Of a stretch of DNA of 64,000 nt, positions 1 to 8,269 are shown in pieces. Numbering within the stretch: position 1 is the first letter of the stretch; every line of letters begins with the position of its first letter. The notes under the pieces were generated by a model. That model saw nothing but the letters and a program-made list of their open reading frames with translations, was not told the DNA's origin and made no database searches. This DNA is from Pseudomonas putida (GTDB lineage: Bacteria > Pseudomonadota > Gammaproteobacteria > Pseudomonadales > Pseudomonadaceae). The stretch is from contig NZ_CP066306.1 in assembly GCF_016406145.1 (NCBI RefSeq), positions 4,898,001 to 4,962,000 on the forward strand. The letters are read 5' to 3'. A program made the translations under genes and the position numbers.

Positions 1-1
1 C

Positions 2-208
2 TATGCAATGTGGGGCGAAAAGGATGAGGCACTGCAGGTGCCGAGCGCCGAGAAGCTGTTCCCGGCAGAGGAGCTGGCAAAAGCCAAGGAAGAATGGCAA
101 CGCCGCCTGGACGCCTGCCCGCAGGAGCAGCGGCCATACCTGGTGTTGCAATACGCCACGCCGGTGCGCAACCAGTATCAGGTCAGACAACAGGCGCCGG
201 TAGCCTGA
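2..208 (+). CDS. C-terminal part of an unidentified protein (truncated by window edge)
   Basis: An open frame enters from the left edge and ends at a TGA at 206-208. The visible 68 residues are hydrophilic and partly helical (a Lys/Glu/Ala-rich stretch around PAEELAKAKEEWQRR), with no membrane segment or recognisable catalytic motif. Codons before the first in-window ATG (position 8) are also open, so this is the tail of a longer gene. I do not recognise the family; function unknown. Confidence 0.5.
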   Translation, partial: YAMWGEKDEALQVPSAEKLFPAEELAKAKEEWQRRLDACPQEQRPYLVLQYATPVRNQYQVRQQAPVA

Positions 209-239
209 TCACAGGGGCCGCTTGGCGGCCCCGCATGTT

Positions 240-500
240 TCAGATCCAGGTACTGAACCAGGACAGCAGCAAGGCCATCGCCAGGCAGGAAAAGCCGAGA
301 ATGTAGTAATAGCGCGGCACCCGCTGGTCGAATGCATCCACCAGCCCGTCATCCACTGCCAGGCTCTCGCGGGTGATAGCCTGGCGACGCCGTGCACTGT
401 GCAGCAGCAACCCGCCCGGGCAGGTCATCAACAGTGCCAGCAGATTGATCAGCTTGGTCGGATGGGCGGCCAGAACCCCCCAGAGCACTTGCAAGGACAT
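240..500 (-). CDS. Small two-helix inner-membrane protein, hypothetical
   Basis: 86-residue protein with two hydrophobic stretches, at about residues 16-34 and 65-84, separated by a charged loop with several Arg residues. This fits a small inner-membrane hairpin protein. The ATG at 500 is preferred over the adjacent GTG at 503 because GAGG lies 7 nt upstream of the ATG. It converges on the end of the partial gene to the left. No family recognised. Codon use is normal for the window. Confidence 0.5.
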   Translation of the reverse strand: MSLQVLWGVLAAHPTKLINLLALLMTCPGGLLLHSARRRQAITRESLAVDDGLVDAFDQRVPRYYYILGFSCLAMALLLSWFSTWI

Positions 501-660
501 CACGCAACCTCGGTCAGAACGTCAGCGAAGGCCGGCATTCTACCGAAGGCCGGCCCCAACGCCTGAACTTGGCGACAAAGTGTCACTAAATTTCATCTGT
601 CACACGCTCGTCATCAGGGCAGGCCACCCTGTCGGCCTTTTCCCGAACCGGAGCGAGTTC

Positions 661-867
661 ATGCTGCACGCCGAAAATCAGGATCGCCTCTATCTCGTTG
701 CCCAGAGCGATGAACAGCAGGCGTTGATCGATGGTTTTGCCATCAATGTCCAGGACCGCCAGTGGCTGGTGTATTGCGCCCTGGGCGGACATGCGCATGA
801 GCATTTGCCAGAGGTGGACCTGCTGACGGGCGTGAGCGTGCTGGATTTTCATATCGAAGCGGCCTGA
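661..867 (+). CDS. Small conserved hypothetical protein (68 aa)
   Basis: Begins with ATG at 661, preceded by GGAG at a 7-nt spacing, and ends just before a bidirectional terminator. The 68-residue product is acidic, soluble and has no signal peptide or membrane segment; it carries a short Gly-His-Ala-His-Glu-His cluster near residue 43 that could bind metal, though this is only an impression. The frame is open further upstream to 373, but the RBS decides the start. Function unknown. Confidence 0.55.
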   Translation: MLHAENQDRLYLVAQSDEQQALIDGFAINVQDRQWLVYCALGGHAHEHLPEVDLLTGVSVLDFHIEAA

Positions 868-882
868 GGCCTTCGAAAAACC

Positions 883-920
883 AAAAAAAACCCGCTGCCT
901 GGCACGCAGGCAGCGGGTTT
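883..920. terminator. Bidirectional intrinsic terminator
   Basis: Perfect 11-bp stem (891-901 with 907-917, CCCGCTGCCTG/CAGGCAGCGGG) and a 5-nt loop, flanked by an A-run on the left (883-890) and TTT on the right. It sits between the convergent 68-aa gene and the YajG-type lipoprotein gene and can terminate both. Confidence 0.85.
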
Positions 921-941
921 GTTCTCGGTACAGCGAAAAGC

Positions 942-1526
942 TTATTCGCCCAGTACCTGGCCGATGGTCGGGTCCTTGAACAAGCGAGTCAACGCATCGC
1001 TCAACACATCCCCCACCAGCTTGGTGTTGGTTTCCTGGTTGGGCGCCATGCCGAAGCGCTGGTCCAACGAGGCGCCGTAGCGGCCGCTGTAACGGCGGTT
1101 AGCGTTCGACACATCAGCACGGAAGGTGGCGCCGATGGTGGCCTCTGTCACGTACAGGTTTTCCTTGGGCGACTGGTACTTCAGCTCGGCCAGGGTCACG
1201 GTCAGCTGCGGCGCGTTGGAGGCGCTGGCCGAAGGGGTGAAGCCCAACAGGCGTACGGCCGCCTCGGCCTGAGCCTGCAGTTTGGGCACGATGTCATTGC
1301 CATTGACGCTGATGGTGCTGGTCTCGGGGTACATGCCACCACGAGTGCCCAGGGACTGCGAAGCCCGGCCGTCCACCACCTTGACCACCACCGGCTGGCC
1401 ATGGCCGACCGGGGCGAGCTGGGCGTTGAGCTTGGGTTGCGGGCTGAGTTGTTGCGGGCTGTGGGCACAACCGACCAGGCTCAGGCTGGCCACGGCAAGC
1501 AAACCGAACAACAGACGTTGCAACAT
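942..1526 (-). CDS. yajG: YajG family lipoprotein
   Basis: 194-residue outer-membrane-type lipoprotein. The N-terminus is a classic lipoprotein signal: MLQRLL, a hydrophobic core, then the lipobox LVGC with the lipidated Cys at about residue 20. The body (Gln/Pro-rich linker, VVVKVVDGR, TRGGMYPETSTI, LTVTLAELKY) matches the YajG/Lipoprotein_16 family. The cellular role is poorly known in this family. The residue after the Cys is Ala, so Lol-dependent transfer to the outer membrane is expected. Transcription ends at the stem-loop at 891-917. Confidence 0.8.
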   Translation of the reverse strand: MLQRLLFGLLAVASLSLVGCAHSPQQLSPQPKLNAQLAPVGHGQPVVVKVVDGRASQSLGTRGGMYPETSTISVNGNDIVPKLQAQAEAAVRLLGFTPSASASNAPQLTVTLAELKYQSPKENLYVTEATIGATFRADVSNANRRYSGRYGASLDQRFGMAPNQETNTKLVGDVLSDALTRLFKDPTIGQVLGE

Positions 1527-1569
1527 GCGTGTTTCTCCAGAAAATGCGGCAAAGGCTCACAGTATACCT

Positions 1570-1599
1570 AGCGGCAAGCTACAAGCGGCAAGCTACAAG
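1570..1599. repeat. Two-copy 14-bp tandem repeat
   Basis: AGCGGCAAGCTACA occurs twice in tandem (1570-1583, 1584-1597) followed by the start of a third copy. Short AGCGGCAAGCT-type repeats recur in pseudomonad intergenic regions; this is a minimal example upstream of the YajG-type gene. Confidence 0.7.
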
Positions 1600-1730
1600 T
1601 AAAAGCAGACCGCACGGGGCGCAGGCGTCTTCTCGAGGCTTGCCGGTTGAAGCCAGGCCCTTGTGTCACACTTGGTTCATGGTCCTGCTGTTATCCTCGC
1701 CGCAAGCCCTAACACACAGGACTCGACACC

Positions 1731-1964
1731 ATGGCCTCGCTCTGGACCCTGCTCTTCCAACGCCCGCGCCACAATACCTATGCCCGCCTCGATGGCGACG
1801 GCAACTGCCTGGGATTCAAGCAATGCAGCCAGCCGCCAGGCAGCAGCGGCTGGGTGCAGGTCAAAGAAATTCAGCTTGCCTGGCTGGGCCGCCCACTGCC
1901 CGCCAGCGCCCGGGTTTGCGCCCATGCAAGCCACCATTGGCAGCGGCGCACCCTGCCGGCCTGA
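1731..1964 (+). CDS. Small hypothetical protein (77 aa)
   Basis: 77-residue protein starting with ATG at 1731, with AGGA about 9 nt upstream. It has four Cys residues, a basic N-terminus (FQRPRHNTYARLDGDGNC) and a Trp/Gln-rich middle. There is no signal peptide or transmembrane segment. No family recognised. It stands alone, with a 603-bp non-coding stretch after it. Confidence 0.5.
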   Translation: MASLWTLLFQRPRHNTYARLDGDGNCLGFKQCSQPPGSSGWVQVKEIQLAWLGRPLPASARVCAHASHHWQRRTLPA

Positions 1965-2567
1965 CAAACGCTGCAATAAAAAGCACGAATAACGACCTTT
2001 CTGCCCGCGACATCGTTATAATCTCCCCCCGATTATAAGGACGTCTCCTGATCGGGCCCCGCATTTGCCGTTTGACCCCGGCACCTTCACCGCTTCGCCC
2101 ACAGAGAGCCTTCCACTCAGGTCTTGCATCGGCTGTCGTGCCTGCTTTTCCGGCCCTTCGCACTGCATGAACCTGCGGGTTGCCATCGCGCAGTCCCCTT
2201 TTGAGGTTCACGTCTCCAAAAGAGCGTGAAAAAAACGGTTTTCACAACTTCACGAGAGTGTGGCGAGCAAATGAACAGTCTGGCATGTGCAATAGCGACA
2301 GATGTGTCCCGAACAGCCCTGAACAGGCGGCTGATACGCTCATTTCACATGGGCGTCTGAATCCGTTCCATAACGCACGCACGACACCTTGACCATAAGT
2401 CGAATTGCCGCACCTGTGGCAAACGGCGTTCAATATACGAACCCGAAGACTGATTTGGCGGTGTCCGCGGAAGTTGCAAGAACTGCGAAGAGTCGGACAT
2501 GGCGATCCTGGCACACCTGGGGTCCTATGCTGTCAATTAGGTAGCTGTAGATTGTGGAGACGCGTTA
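1965..2567. other. Long non-coding stretch upstream of mqo
   Basis: About 600 bp without a convincing gene: the open frames here lack RBSs and coding character. It holds a perfect inverted repeat TTATAATC-N7-GATTATAA (2016-2038) that supplies a TATAAT -10-like hexamer on each strand, and a second inverted repeat GTGAAAA-N6-TTTTCAC (2226-2245). Lower GC than neighbouring genes supports a regulatory leader for mqo. A small RNA is possible but I cannot show one. Confidence 0.5.
2016..2038. promoter_or_regulatory. Perfect inverted repeat with two opposed -10-like boxes
   Basis: TTATAATC (2016-2023), seven-base spacer TCCCCCC, GATTATAA (2031-2038). TATAAT occurs at 2017-2022 on the plus strand and at 2037-2032 on the minus strand. 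No good -35 was seen on either side. It could be an operator or a symmetrical bidirectional promoter. Confidence 0.4.
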
Positions 2568-4073
2568 ATGGCGCAGAACGAATCGGTTGATGTAGTACTG
2601 GTAGGCGCGGGCATCATGAGTGCCACCCTGGCCGTACTGCTCAAGGAGCTCGACCCGACCCTGAAGCTTGAGGTCGTCGAGGCGATGGACTCCGGGGCCG
2701 CGGAAAGCTCCAACCCCTGGAACAATGCAGGCACCGGCCATGCCGGCCTGTGCGAGCTGAACTACACGCCCCAGGCCGCCGATGGCAGCATCGACATCAA
2801 GAAGGCCGTGCACATCAATACCCAGTTCGAGGTGTCGCGCCAGTTCTGGGCTTACCTGAGCAAAAAAGGCAATTTCGGCCCGGCCCGTGCCTTCATCAAC
2901 CCTGTCCCGCACCTGAGCTACGTCGAAGGTGACAAGGGGGTTTCCTTCCTCAAGAAGCGTTTCGAGCTGCTCAAGCAGCACCACGCCTTCGCCGAGATGG
3001 AATACACCGAAGACAAGGCGGTGATGAATGAGTGGATGCCGCTGATGATGCCCGGCCGCCCGGCCGACCAGCACATCGCCGCCACCCGCGTGACCAAAGG
3101 TACCGACGTCAACTTCGGCGCACTGACCAACAAGCTGCTCAAGCTGCTGGGCGACTCGCAGAATGCGCAGGTCAAGTACAGCAAGAAGGTCGTCGGCCTG
3201 CGCCGTAACGGCGCTGGCTGGACCGTCAGCATCAAGGACGTCAACAGCGGCGGCAGCCGTGAAGTGGACGCCCGCTTCGTGTTCCTCGGCGCCGGCGGTG
3301 CGGCACTGCCGCTACTGCAACTGTCCGGCATCCCGGAGAGCAAAGGCTTCGGCGGCTTCCCGGTAAGCGGCCAGTGGCTGCGCTGCGACAACCCGGAAAT
3401 CGTCAAGCAGCACCAGGCCAAGGTCTACAGCCAGGCAGCCGTTGGCGCGCCGCCAATGTCGGTGCCGCACCTGGACACCCGCGTGGTGGACGGCAAGACA
3501 TCGCTGCTGTTCGGCCCCTACGCCGGCTTCACCACCAAGTTCCTCAAGCACGGCTCGTTGATGGACCTGCCGCTGTCGGTGCGCATGGGCAACATCGGCC
3601 CGATGCTGGCCGTGGCCCGCGACAACATGGACCTGACCAAGTACCTGGTCAGCGAAGTGATGCAGTCGATGGAGCAGCGCCTCGAGTCGCTGCGCCGCTT
3701 CTACCCGCAGGCCAAGGCTGAAGACTGGCGCCTGGAAGTGGCTGGCCAGCGCGTGCAGATCATCAAGAAGGACCCGAAAAAAGGCGGCATCCTGCAGTTC
3801 GGTACCGAGTTGGTGTCGGCACAGGACGGCAGTATCGCGGCACTGCTCGGCGCATCCCCTGGCGCTTCGGTGACCGTGTCGATCATGCTTGAACTGATCG
3901 AGCGCTGCTTCCCCGAGCAGGCCAAGGGTGCCTGGGCTGCCAAGCTCAAGGAAATCTTCCCGGCTCGCGAGAAGACCTTGGCCACCGATGCAGCCCTGTA
4001 CCACAAGATCAGTGCCGAAAACGATGAGGCGCTGGACCTGGTAGAGAACAGTCCGGCCAAGCACTACGCCTAA
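2568..4073 (+). CDS. mqo: Malate:quinone oxidoreductase
   Basis: 501-residue peripheral inner-membrane flavoenzyme that oxidises malate to oxaloacetate and passes electrons to quinone, the main malate oxidation step in pseudomonads. The N-terminal FAD-binding motif [17 protein letters not shown] (about residues 9-25) and [20 protein letters not shown] are family hallmarks; the C-terminal FAD contact [17 protein letters not shown] is also present. Length is normal. The start at 2568 has GGAG 8 nt upstream. It is monocistronic with a long leader and a REP element behind it. Pseudomonads often have several mqo paralogues, so which one this is cannot be told from the window. Confidence 0.96.
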   Translation: MAQNESVDVVLVGAGIMSATLAVLLKELDPTLKLEVVEAMDSGAAESSNPWNNAGTGHAGLCELNYTPQAADGSIDIKKAVHINTQFEVSRQFWAYLSKKGNFGPARAFINPVPHLSYVEGDKGVSFLKKRFELLKQHHAFAEMEYTEDKAVMNEWMPLMMPGRPADQHIAATRVTKGTDVNFGALTNKLLKLLGDSQNAQVKYSKKVVGLRRNGAGWTVSIKDVNSGGSREVDARFVFLGAGGAALPLLQLSGIPESKGFGGFPVSGQWLRCDNPEIVKQHQAKVYSQAAVGAPPMSVPHLDTRVVDGKTSLLFGPYAGFTTKFLKHGSLMDLPLSVRMGNIGPMLAVARDNMDLTKYLVSEVMQSMEQRLESLRRFYPQAKAEDWRLEVAGQRVQIIKKDPKKGGILQFGTELVSAQDGSIAALLGASPGASVTVSIMLELIERCFPEQAKGAWAAKLKEIFPAREKTLATDAALYHKISAENDEALDLVENSPAKHYA

Positions 4074-4110
4074 CGCCCCTCGGGGTAATGCCAGTCAGGT
4101 AAGCGATCCA

Positions 4111-4152
4111 GGGCCGCTTTGCGGCCCATCGCCGGCAAGCCAGCTCCTACAG
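4111..4152. repeat. REP element (P. putida type)
   Basis: GGGCCGC-TTT-GCGGCCC hairpin (4111-4127) followed by the REP-like tail CGCCGGCAAGCCAGCTCCTA. It resembles the short extragenic palindromes common in P. putida and lies behind mqo, where it may act in termination or mRNA stabilisation. Confidence 0.75.
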
Positions 4153-4241
4153 ATACGGCGCAGAACTCAAGAACTGCGCCGCAGTGATAACGCTAACTGA
4201 CTGGCAATACCCCTAGGGCGTTTCTTTGTGGCTGGGATCTA

Positions 4242-4532
4242 TCAGCCCCGGGCTTTTTCGATGATCTCGATGTATTCAGCCGCGTTGCGCTGGTCGGCGA
4301 TCACTTCGACGAAGGTCTTGCCCTGTTCGTCTTTGCCATCCAGGTCCAGCCCGGCTTCGACGAAGAACCCTACGAAGCGCTCGAAATCGTCGACACGCAG
4401 GCCGCGGTAAGCCTTGATCAGCTTGTGCTGAGAAGGCGAGGTCACACCATCTGCAGGCTCAAACTGGAGGAACGACTTGACGTAGTCGTCGCTGATTTCG
4501 TCACCAATCACCTGCTTCTTGTCTTTGCGCAT
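4242..4532 (-). CDS. PA4642-like conserved protein
   Basis: 96-residue acidic soluble protein (MRKDKKQVIGDEISDD at the start; GLRVDDFERFVGFFVEAGLDL; QRNAAEYIEIIEKARG at the end). It matches the pseudomonad PA4642 family found next to mqo. The ATG at 4532 is chosen because GGAG lies 6 nt upstream; the upstream in-frame Met codons lack an RBS. The FVEAGLDLDGKDEQGKTF pattern resembles an ankyrin-like repeat, which is only an impression. Function unknown. Confidence 0.75.
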   Translation of the reverse strand: MRKDKKQVIGDEISDDYVKSFLQFEPADGVTSPSQHKLIKAYRGLRVDDFERFVGFFVEAGLDLDGKDEQGKTFVEVIADQRNAAEYIEIIEKARG

Positions 4533-4599
4533 TGCCGGCTCCAACTGGACCATCACGAATTTCGAAGGACGGCAGTTTACCCCCCACCCGCGCAACGTC

Positions 4600-5070
4600 T
4601 CAACGCGTACGTACGGTACCCGTGTGCAAGTCGGCCCAGACGTGGCCGTTGGAGTAGGTCAGAAATTGTACGTACACCGTCTCGTTGCGCAGCAGGTCCA
4701 TGATCACGCGGTAGTCGCTGACCGGATAGTTCAGGCTCAAAGTGCGGGTCTTGTCGTCATACAGCGGTTTTTTCAGGCTCTTGCCCGCCTCGCCATCGAA
4801 TGTGAGCAACACCTGGCTGATGGTCGCACCTTTACTCAGCGGCTTGCCTTTGAGGCGCATCTGCAGGGAGGCTGTGATCGGAATTGGCTGTTGATCAGAC
4901 TGGCGCTGCGCCCCAACCACTACCGAGTAATCGGTTACCTGCAACAGTTGCTGGCCTGTCGGCGCTTCCTGGCGCAGGGACTGGTCATCGGGCGGGAGAA
5001 ACTGGCTGTGCAGCGGTGCGGCGGCAAGGGGCAGGCTGACTGCCAGCAGCAGGGGTAGAATCGCACGCAT
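4600..5070 (-). CDS. Exported hypothetical protein with signal peptide
   Basis: 156-residue protein beginning MRAILPLLLAVSLPLAAA, a Sec signal peptide with probable cleavage near residue 18. The mature part is beta-rich and hydrophilic with no Cys, consistent with a periplasmic protein. AAGGAG lies 6 nt upstream of ATG 5070, which excludes the longer in-frame start. It sits between the cupin gene and the PA4642-like gene on the same strand, as in other pseudomonads. Function unknown. Confidence 0.7.
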   Translation of the reverse strand: MRAILPLLLAVSLPLAAAPLHSQFLPPDDQSLRQEAPTGQQLLQVTDYSVVVGAQRQSDQQPIPITASLQMRLKGKPLSKGATISQVLLTFDGEAGKSLKKPLYDDKTRTLSLNYPVSDYRVIMDLLRNETVYVQFLTYSNGHVWADLHTGTVRTR

Positions 5071-5123
5071 GTGAGGCTCCTTGGCATGAAGGAGCACTCT
5101 AGCATGCTGAACAACGGGGGCTG

Positions 5124-5597
5124 TCAATCGAACTGCGCGAGCATCCAGGCGTGATACCGGGCGACACCTTCTTCGCCTTCACGCGGCGCCCAAGGGGCCT
5201 GCTCGTCGTCGGCCAACTGCCGGTACGGGCCGGCCTTGCACTCGAACAGAATGCTGTCTGCCTCGAGCACCACCAGGGAATGGAAGATGCCCGGGCGCAG
5301 GTCCACGCCAAGGCACTCGCCACCGGCTTCAAGGACGCGCTTGTCGACCACTGCACCGTGCTCATCGAACATCAGCAGCCCCAAGCGGCCTTTGAGCGCC
5401 AACAAAGTCTCGGCCTTGTCCTCGCTCAGGTGCCGGTGAGGCGCAATGTAGGTGGACGGCTGCAAGCCCACCGCCAAGCGGTGACAGGGGTCTTGCATTT
5501 CATGGAAGTTGTGATGGTAGCGACCACGCGGTGCGTCGGCGGCTTTCTGCGCCAGCCCGGCAAACAACGCTTGGTCGATGAAAGCAGGCTGGCTCAT
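5124..5597 (-). CDS. WbuC family cupin-fold metalloprotein
   Basis: 157-residue single-domain cupin. The motif PSTYIAPHRHLSEDKAETL has the two His and one Glu of a metal-binding cupin motif 1, and GVDLRPGIFHSLVV supplies the motif 2 His. WbuC-like proteins are of uncertain function, often near carbohydrate or salvage genes. ATG 5597 has AAGGGA 8 nt upstream and lies two bases after the hpt stop, so it is probably translationally coupled to hpt. Confidence 0.75.
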   Translation of the reverse strand: MSQPAFIDQALFAGLAQKAADAPRGRYHHNFHEMQDPCHRLAVGLQPSTYIAPHRHLSEDKAETLLALKGRLGLLMFDEHGAVVDKRVLEAGGECLGVDLRPGIFHSLVVLEADSILFECKAGPYRQLADDEQAPWAPREGEEGVARYHAWMLAQFD

Positions 5598-5599
5598 GA

Positions 5600-6157
5600 T
5601 CACAGTCCCTTGACGGCAAAGATGCCGTTCGCGTTACGCCAGTAACCTTTATAGTCCATGCCATAACCAAAGATATAGCGATCGATGCACGGCAGGCCCA
5701 CATAGCTGGCCTTCAGATCCGGGCTGGCCTTGCGGTCATGGTCTTTGTCGATCAGCACTGCAGTGTGCACCGAGCGGGCGCCGGCATGTTTGCAGAACTC
5801 GATGATGGCGCTGAGGGTGTGACCCTCGTCGAGGATATCGTCGACGATCAGCACGTCACGGTCGATGAACGACACTTCAGGCTTGGCCTTCCAGAACAGC
5901 TCACCGCCACTGGTCTGGTTGCGGTAGCGGGTGGCATGCAGGTACGAGGCCTCCAGCGGGAACTGCAGGTGGGTCAACAGTTTGCCAGCGAAGATCAGGC
6001 CGCCGTTCATTACACAGAACACCACCGGGTTCTTGTCGTGCAGGTCTTTGCAGATCTGCTCGCCAACCTTGGCAATGGCCGCTTCGACTTCGGCTTCGTT
6101 GTACAGGCAGTCTGCCTCGCGCATGACTTGACGGATGTGCTCGAGATCAGCGGACAT
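5600..6157 (-). CDS. hpt: Hypoxanthine(-guanine) phosphoribosyltransferase
   Basis: 185-residue cytoplasmic enzyme that joins hypoxanthine (and guanine) to PRPP to give IMP (GMP) in purine salvage. The PRPP-binding loop DVLIVDDILDEGHT lies at residues 101-114, preceded by the family-typical VVFCVMNGGLIFAGKL. The frame is open further upstream to 6394, but GGAG sits 6 nt before ATG 6157. It diverges from upp and overlaps its regulatory region. The cupin gene follows after two bases. Confidence 0.93.
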   Translation of the reverse strand: MSADLEHIRQVMREADCLYNEAEVEAAIAKVGEQICKDLHDKNPVVFCVMNGGLIFAGKLLTHLQFPLEASYLHATRYRNQTSGGELFWKAKPEVSFIDRDVLIVDDILDEGHTLSAIIEFCKHAGARSVHTAVLIDKDHDRKASPDLKASYVGLPCIDRYIFGYGMDYKGYWRNANGIFAVKGL

Positions 6158-6317
6158 TGCGCTCTCCAGGGGGATTTTGGAAAAGCGGGCAAAGGTACGC
6201 ATCCGCTCGTCACAGATCAAGCATTTATGGACTAACGTGCAAAAGGACTGCACGACAGCAAAGGCTGAATAGATTAATCTAGCGCGGTTTTTTTGCCCGC
6301 CTTTCGGAGCCCCCCCT
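6158..6317. promoter_or_regulatory. Shared hpt/upp divergent regulatory region
   Basis: 160-bp intergenic region between divergent purine (hpt) and pyrimidine (upp-uraA) salvage genes. It contains a perfect 12-bp palindrome TAGATTAATCTA at 6270-6281, a candidate operator, followed by a T-run and the upp leader. No recognised consensus was matched. Confidence 0.45.
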
Positions 6318-6956
6318 ATGCCCACTCGTGAGATCCGCCACCCGCTGATCCGCCACAAGCTCGGCCTGATGCGCCGTGCCGACATCAGCACCAAGAACTT
6401 TCGCGAACTCGCCCAGGAAGTCGGCGCGCTACTGACCTACGAAGCCACCCAGGACCTGCCACTGGAAACCTACGAGATCGATGGCTGGTGTGGCAAGGTG
6501 CAAGTTGAAAAAATCGCTGGCAAGAAGATCACCGTGGTACCGATCCTGCGCGCCGGCATCGGCATGCTTGACGGCGTGCTCAGCCTGATCCCGGGCGCCA
6601 AGGTCAGTGCCGTGGGTGTCGCCCGCAACGAGGAGACCCTCGAAGCACACACCTACCTGGAAAAGCTTGCGCCGGACATCAACCAGCGCCTGGCGCTGAT
6701 CATCGACCCGATGCTTGCCACCGGCGGCTCGATGGTCGCCACCATCGACCTGCTGAAGAAGGCAGGCTGCAAGGAAATCCGCGCCATGGTGCTGGTTGCA
6801 GCGCCAGAAGGCATCGACGTGGTGGAGAAAGCCCACCCGGACGTCCAGATCTACACCGCCTCGATCGACCAGCGCCTCAACGAACACGGCTATATCGTTC
6901 CGGGCCTGGGCGACGCCGGCGACAAGATCTTCGGCACCAAGCAGAAGGACGCCTGA
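6318..6956 (+). CDS. upp: Uracil phosphoribosyltransferase
   Basis: 212-residue enzyme converting uracil and PRPP to UMP. N-terminal [16 protein letters not shown] and the PRPP loop [13 protein letters not shown] (residues 127-139) are diagnostic, as is the C-terminal [16 protein letters not shown] uracil-binding region. Length is that of the family. The uracil permease gene follows two bases after its stop (TGA-CC-ATG), so uptake and salvage are one operon. Confidence 0.97.
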
Positions 6957-6958
6957 CC

Positions 6959-8224
6959 ATGCAGGACGGCTTCAACGACCCGCTATGGCGCCAGGTCGTT
7001 TCGGGCGCGCAGATGCTCTTCGTGGCATTTGGCGCGCTGGTGCTGATGCCGCTGATCACCGGCCTTGACCCTAACGTCGCGCTGTTCACCGCTGGCATCG
7101 GCACCCTGCTGTTCCAGCTGGTCACGGGCCGTCAGGTCCCGGTATTCCTGGCCTCGAGCTTTGCCTTCATTACTCCGATCATCCTCGCCAAAGGCCAGTT
7201 CGGCCTGGCCGAGACCATGGGCGGCGTAATGGCCGCAGGTTTCGTATACACCTTCATGGGCCTGATGGTTAAGATCAAGGGCACCGGCTTCATTGACCGC
7301 ATGCTGCCACCCGTGGTGATCGGCCCGGTGATCATTTCCATCGGCCTGGCCATGGCACCGATCGCGGCCAACATGGCAATGGGCAAGGGCGGTGACGGCG
7401 CGGTCCTTATGCCGTACAAGACCGCCATGCTGATTTCCATGCCAGCGTTGCTCACCACCCTGATCGTCGCGGTATTCGGCAAAGGCATCTTCCGCCTGGT
7501 GCCGATCATCTCCGGGGTGCTGGTTGGGTTTGCACTGGCGTTCGCCTTTGGCGTGGTCGATACCGCCAAGATCGCCGCCGCGCCTTGGCTTGAGATCCCC
7601 AACTTCACCGCACCAGCGTTCAACTGGCAGGCCATCCTGTTCATCGTGCCGGTAGCCCTGGCCCCGGCGATCGAGCATATCGGCGGCGTGATCGCAGTCG
7701 GCAGCGTGACCGGGCGCGACTACCTGAAGAAGCCTGGCCTGCATCGCACCCTGCTGGGTGACGGCCTAGCCACCACGGCAGCCGGCCTGTTCGGCGGCCC
7801 ACCCAATACCACGTATGCCGAAGTGACCGGCGCCGTGATGCTGACCAAGAACTACAACCCGAAAATCATGACCTGGGCGGCGATCTTTGCCATTACCCTG
7901 GCCTTCATCGGCAAGTTCGGCGCATTGTTGCAAAGCATCCCGGTGCCGGTGATGGGCGGCATCCTCTGCCTGCTGTTCGGTTCGATCGCGGCGGTGGGCA
8001 TGAACACCATGATCCGCCACAAGATCGACCTGGGCGAAGCTCGCAACCTGGTGATCGTGTCGGTGACCCTGGTGTTCGGTATCGGCGGCGTGCTGATCGG
8101 CAGCGGCGACGGCCCTGATGATTGGGGCCTGAAGGGCATCGCCCTGTGCGCTATCGTGGCCATTGCCCTGAACCTGATCCTGCCGGGCAACGATGGCTGG
8201 AAAAAAGAGAAGCTGGACCTGTAG
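6959..8224 (+). CDS. uraA: Uracil permease (NCS2 family)
   Basis: 421-residue inner-membrane transporter with 12-14 hydrophobic segments. The motif APAIEHIGGVIAVGSVTGRDYLKKPGL (split by residues 237-263) is the NCS2 signature with the substrate-binding Glu, and GGPPNTTYAEV is the second signature. It is expected to be a proton-driven uracil importer feeding Upp. Its TAG stop at 8222-8224 lies within the start of a REP element, so the repeat has fused to the end of the gene. Confidence 0.95.
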   Translation: MQDGFNDPLWRQVVSGAQMLFVAFGALVLMPLITGLDPNVALFTAGIGTLLFQLVTGRQVPVFLASSFAFITPIILAKGQFGLAETMGGVMAAGFVYTFMGLMVKIKGTGFIDRMLPPVVIGPVIISIGLAMAPIAANMAMGKGGDGAVLMPYKTAMLISMPALLTTLIVAVFGKGIFRLVPIISGVLVGFALAFAFGVVDTAKIAAAPWLEIPNFTAPAFNWQAILFIVPVALAPAIEHIGGVIAVGSVTGRDYLKKPGLHRTLLGDGLATTAAGLFGGPPNTTYAEVTGAVMLTKNYNPKIMTWAAIFAITLAFIGKFGALLQSIPVPVMGGILCLLFGSIAAVGMNTMIRHKIDLGEARNLVIVSVTLVFGIGGVLIGSGDGPDDWGLKGIALCAIVAIALNLILPGNDGWKKEKLDL

Positions 8225-8264
8225 GAGCGGCCTTGCGTCGCGAAAGGGCCGCAAAGCGGCCCCT
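8219..8264. repeat. REP element overlapping the uraA stop codon
   Basis: The REP-like sequence CTGTAGGAGCGGCCTTGCG runs over the uraA stop, followed by TCGCGAAAGG and a perfect hairpin GGGCCGC-AAA-GCGGCCC (8246-8262). It has the same family sequence as the pair at 62304-62406. It lies between convergent uraA and hemH and could serve as a terminator for both. Confidence 0.8.
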
Positions 8265-8269
8265 TCAAT

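Noticed and set aside
1570..1599. CRISPR or larger tandem array
   Set aside because: Only two 14-bp copies in direct contact, with no spacers; no cas genes in the window.
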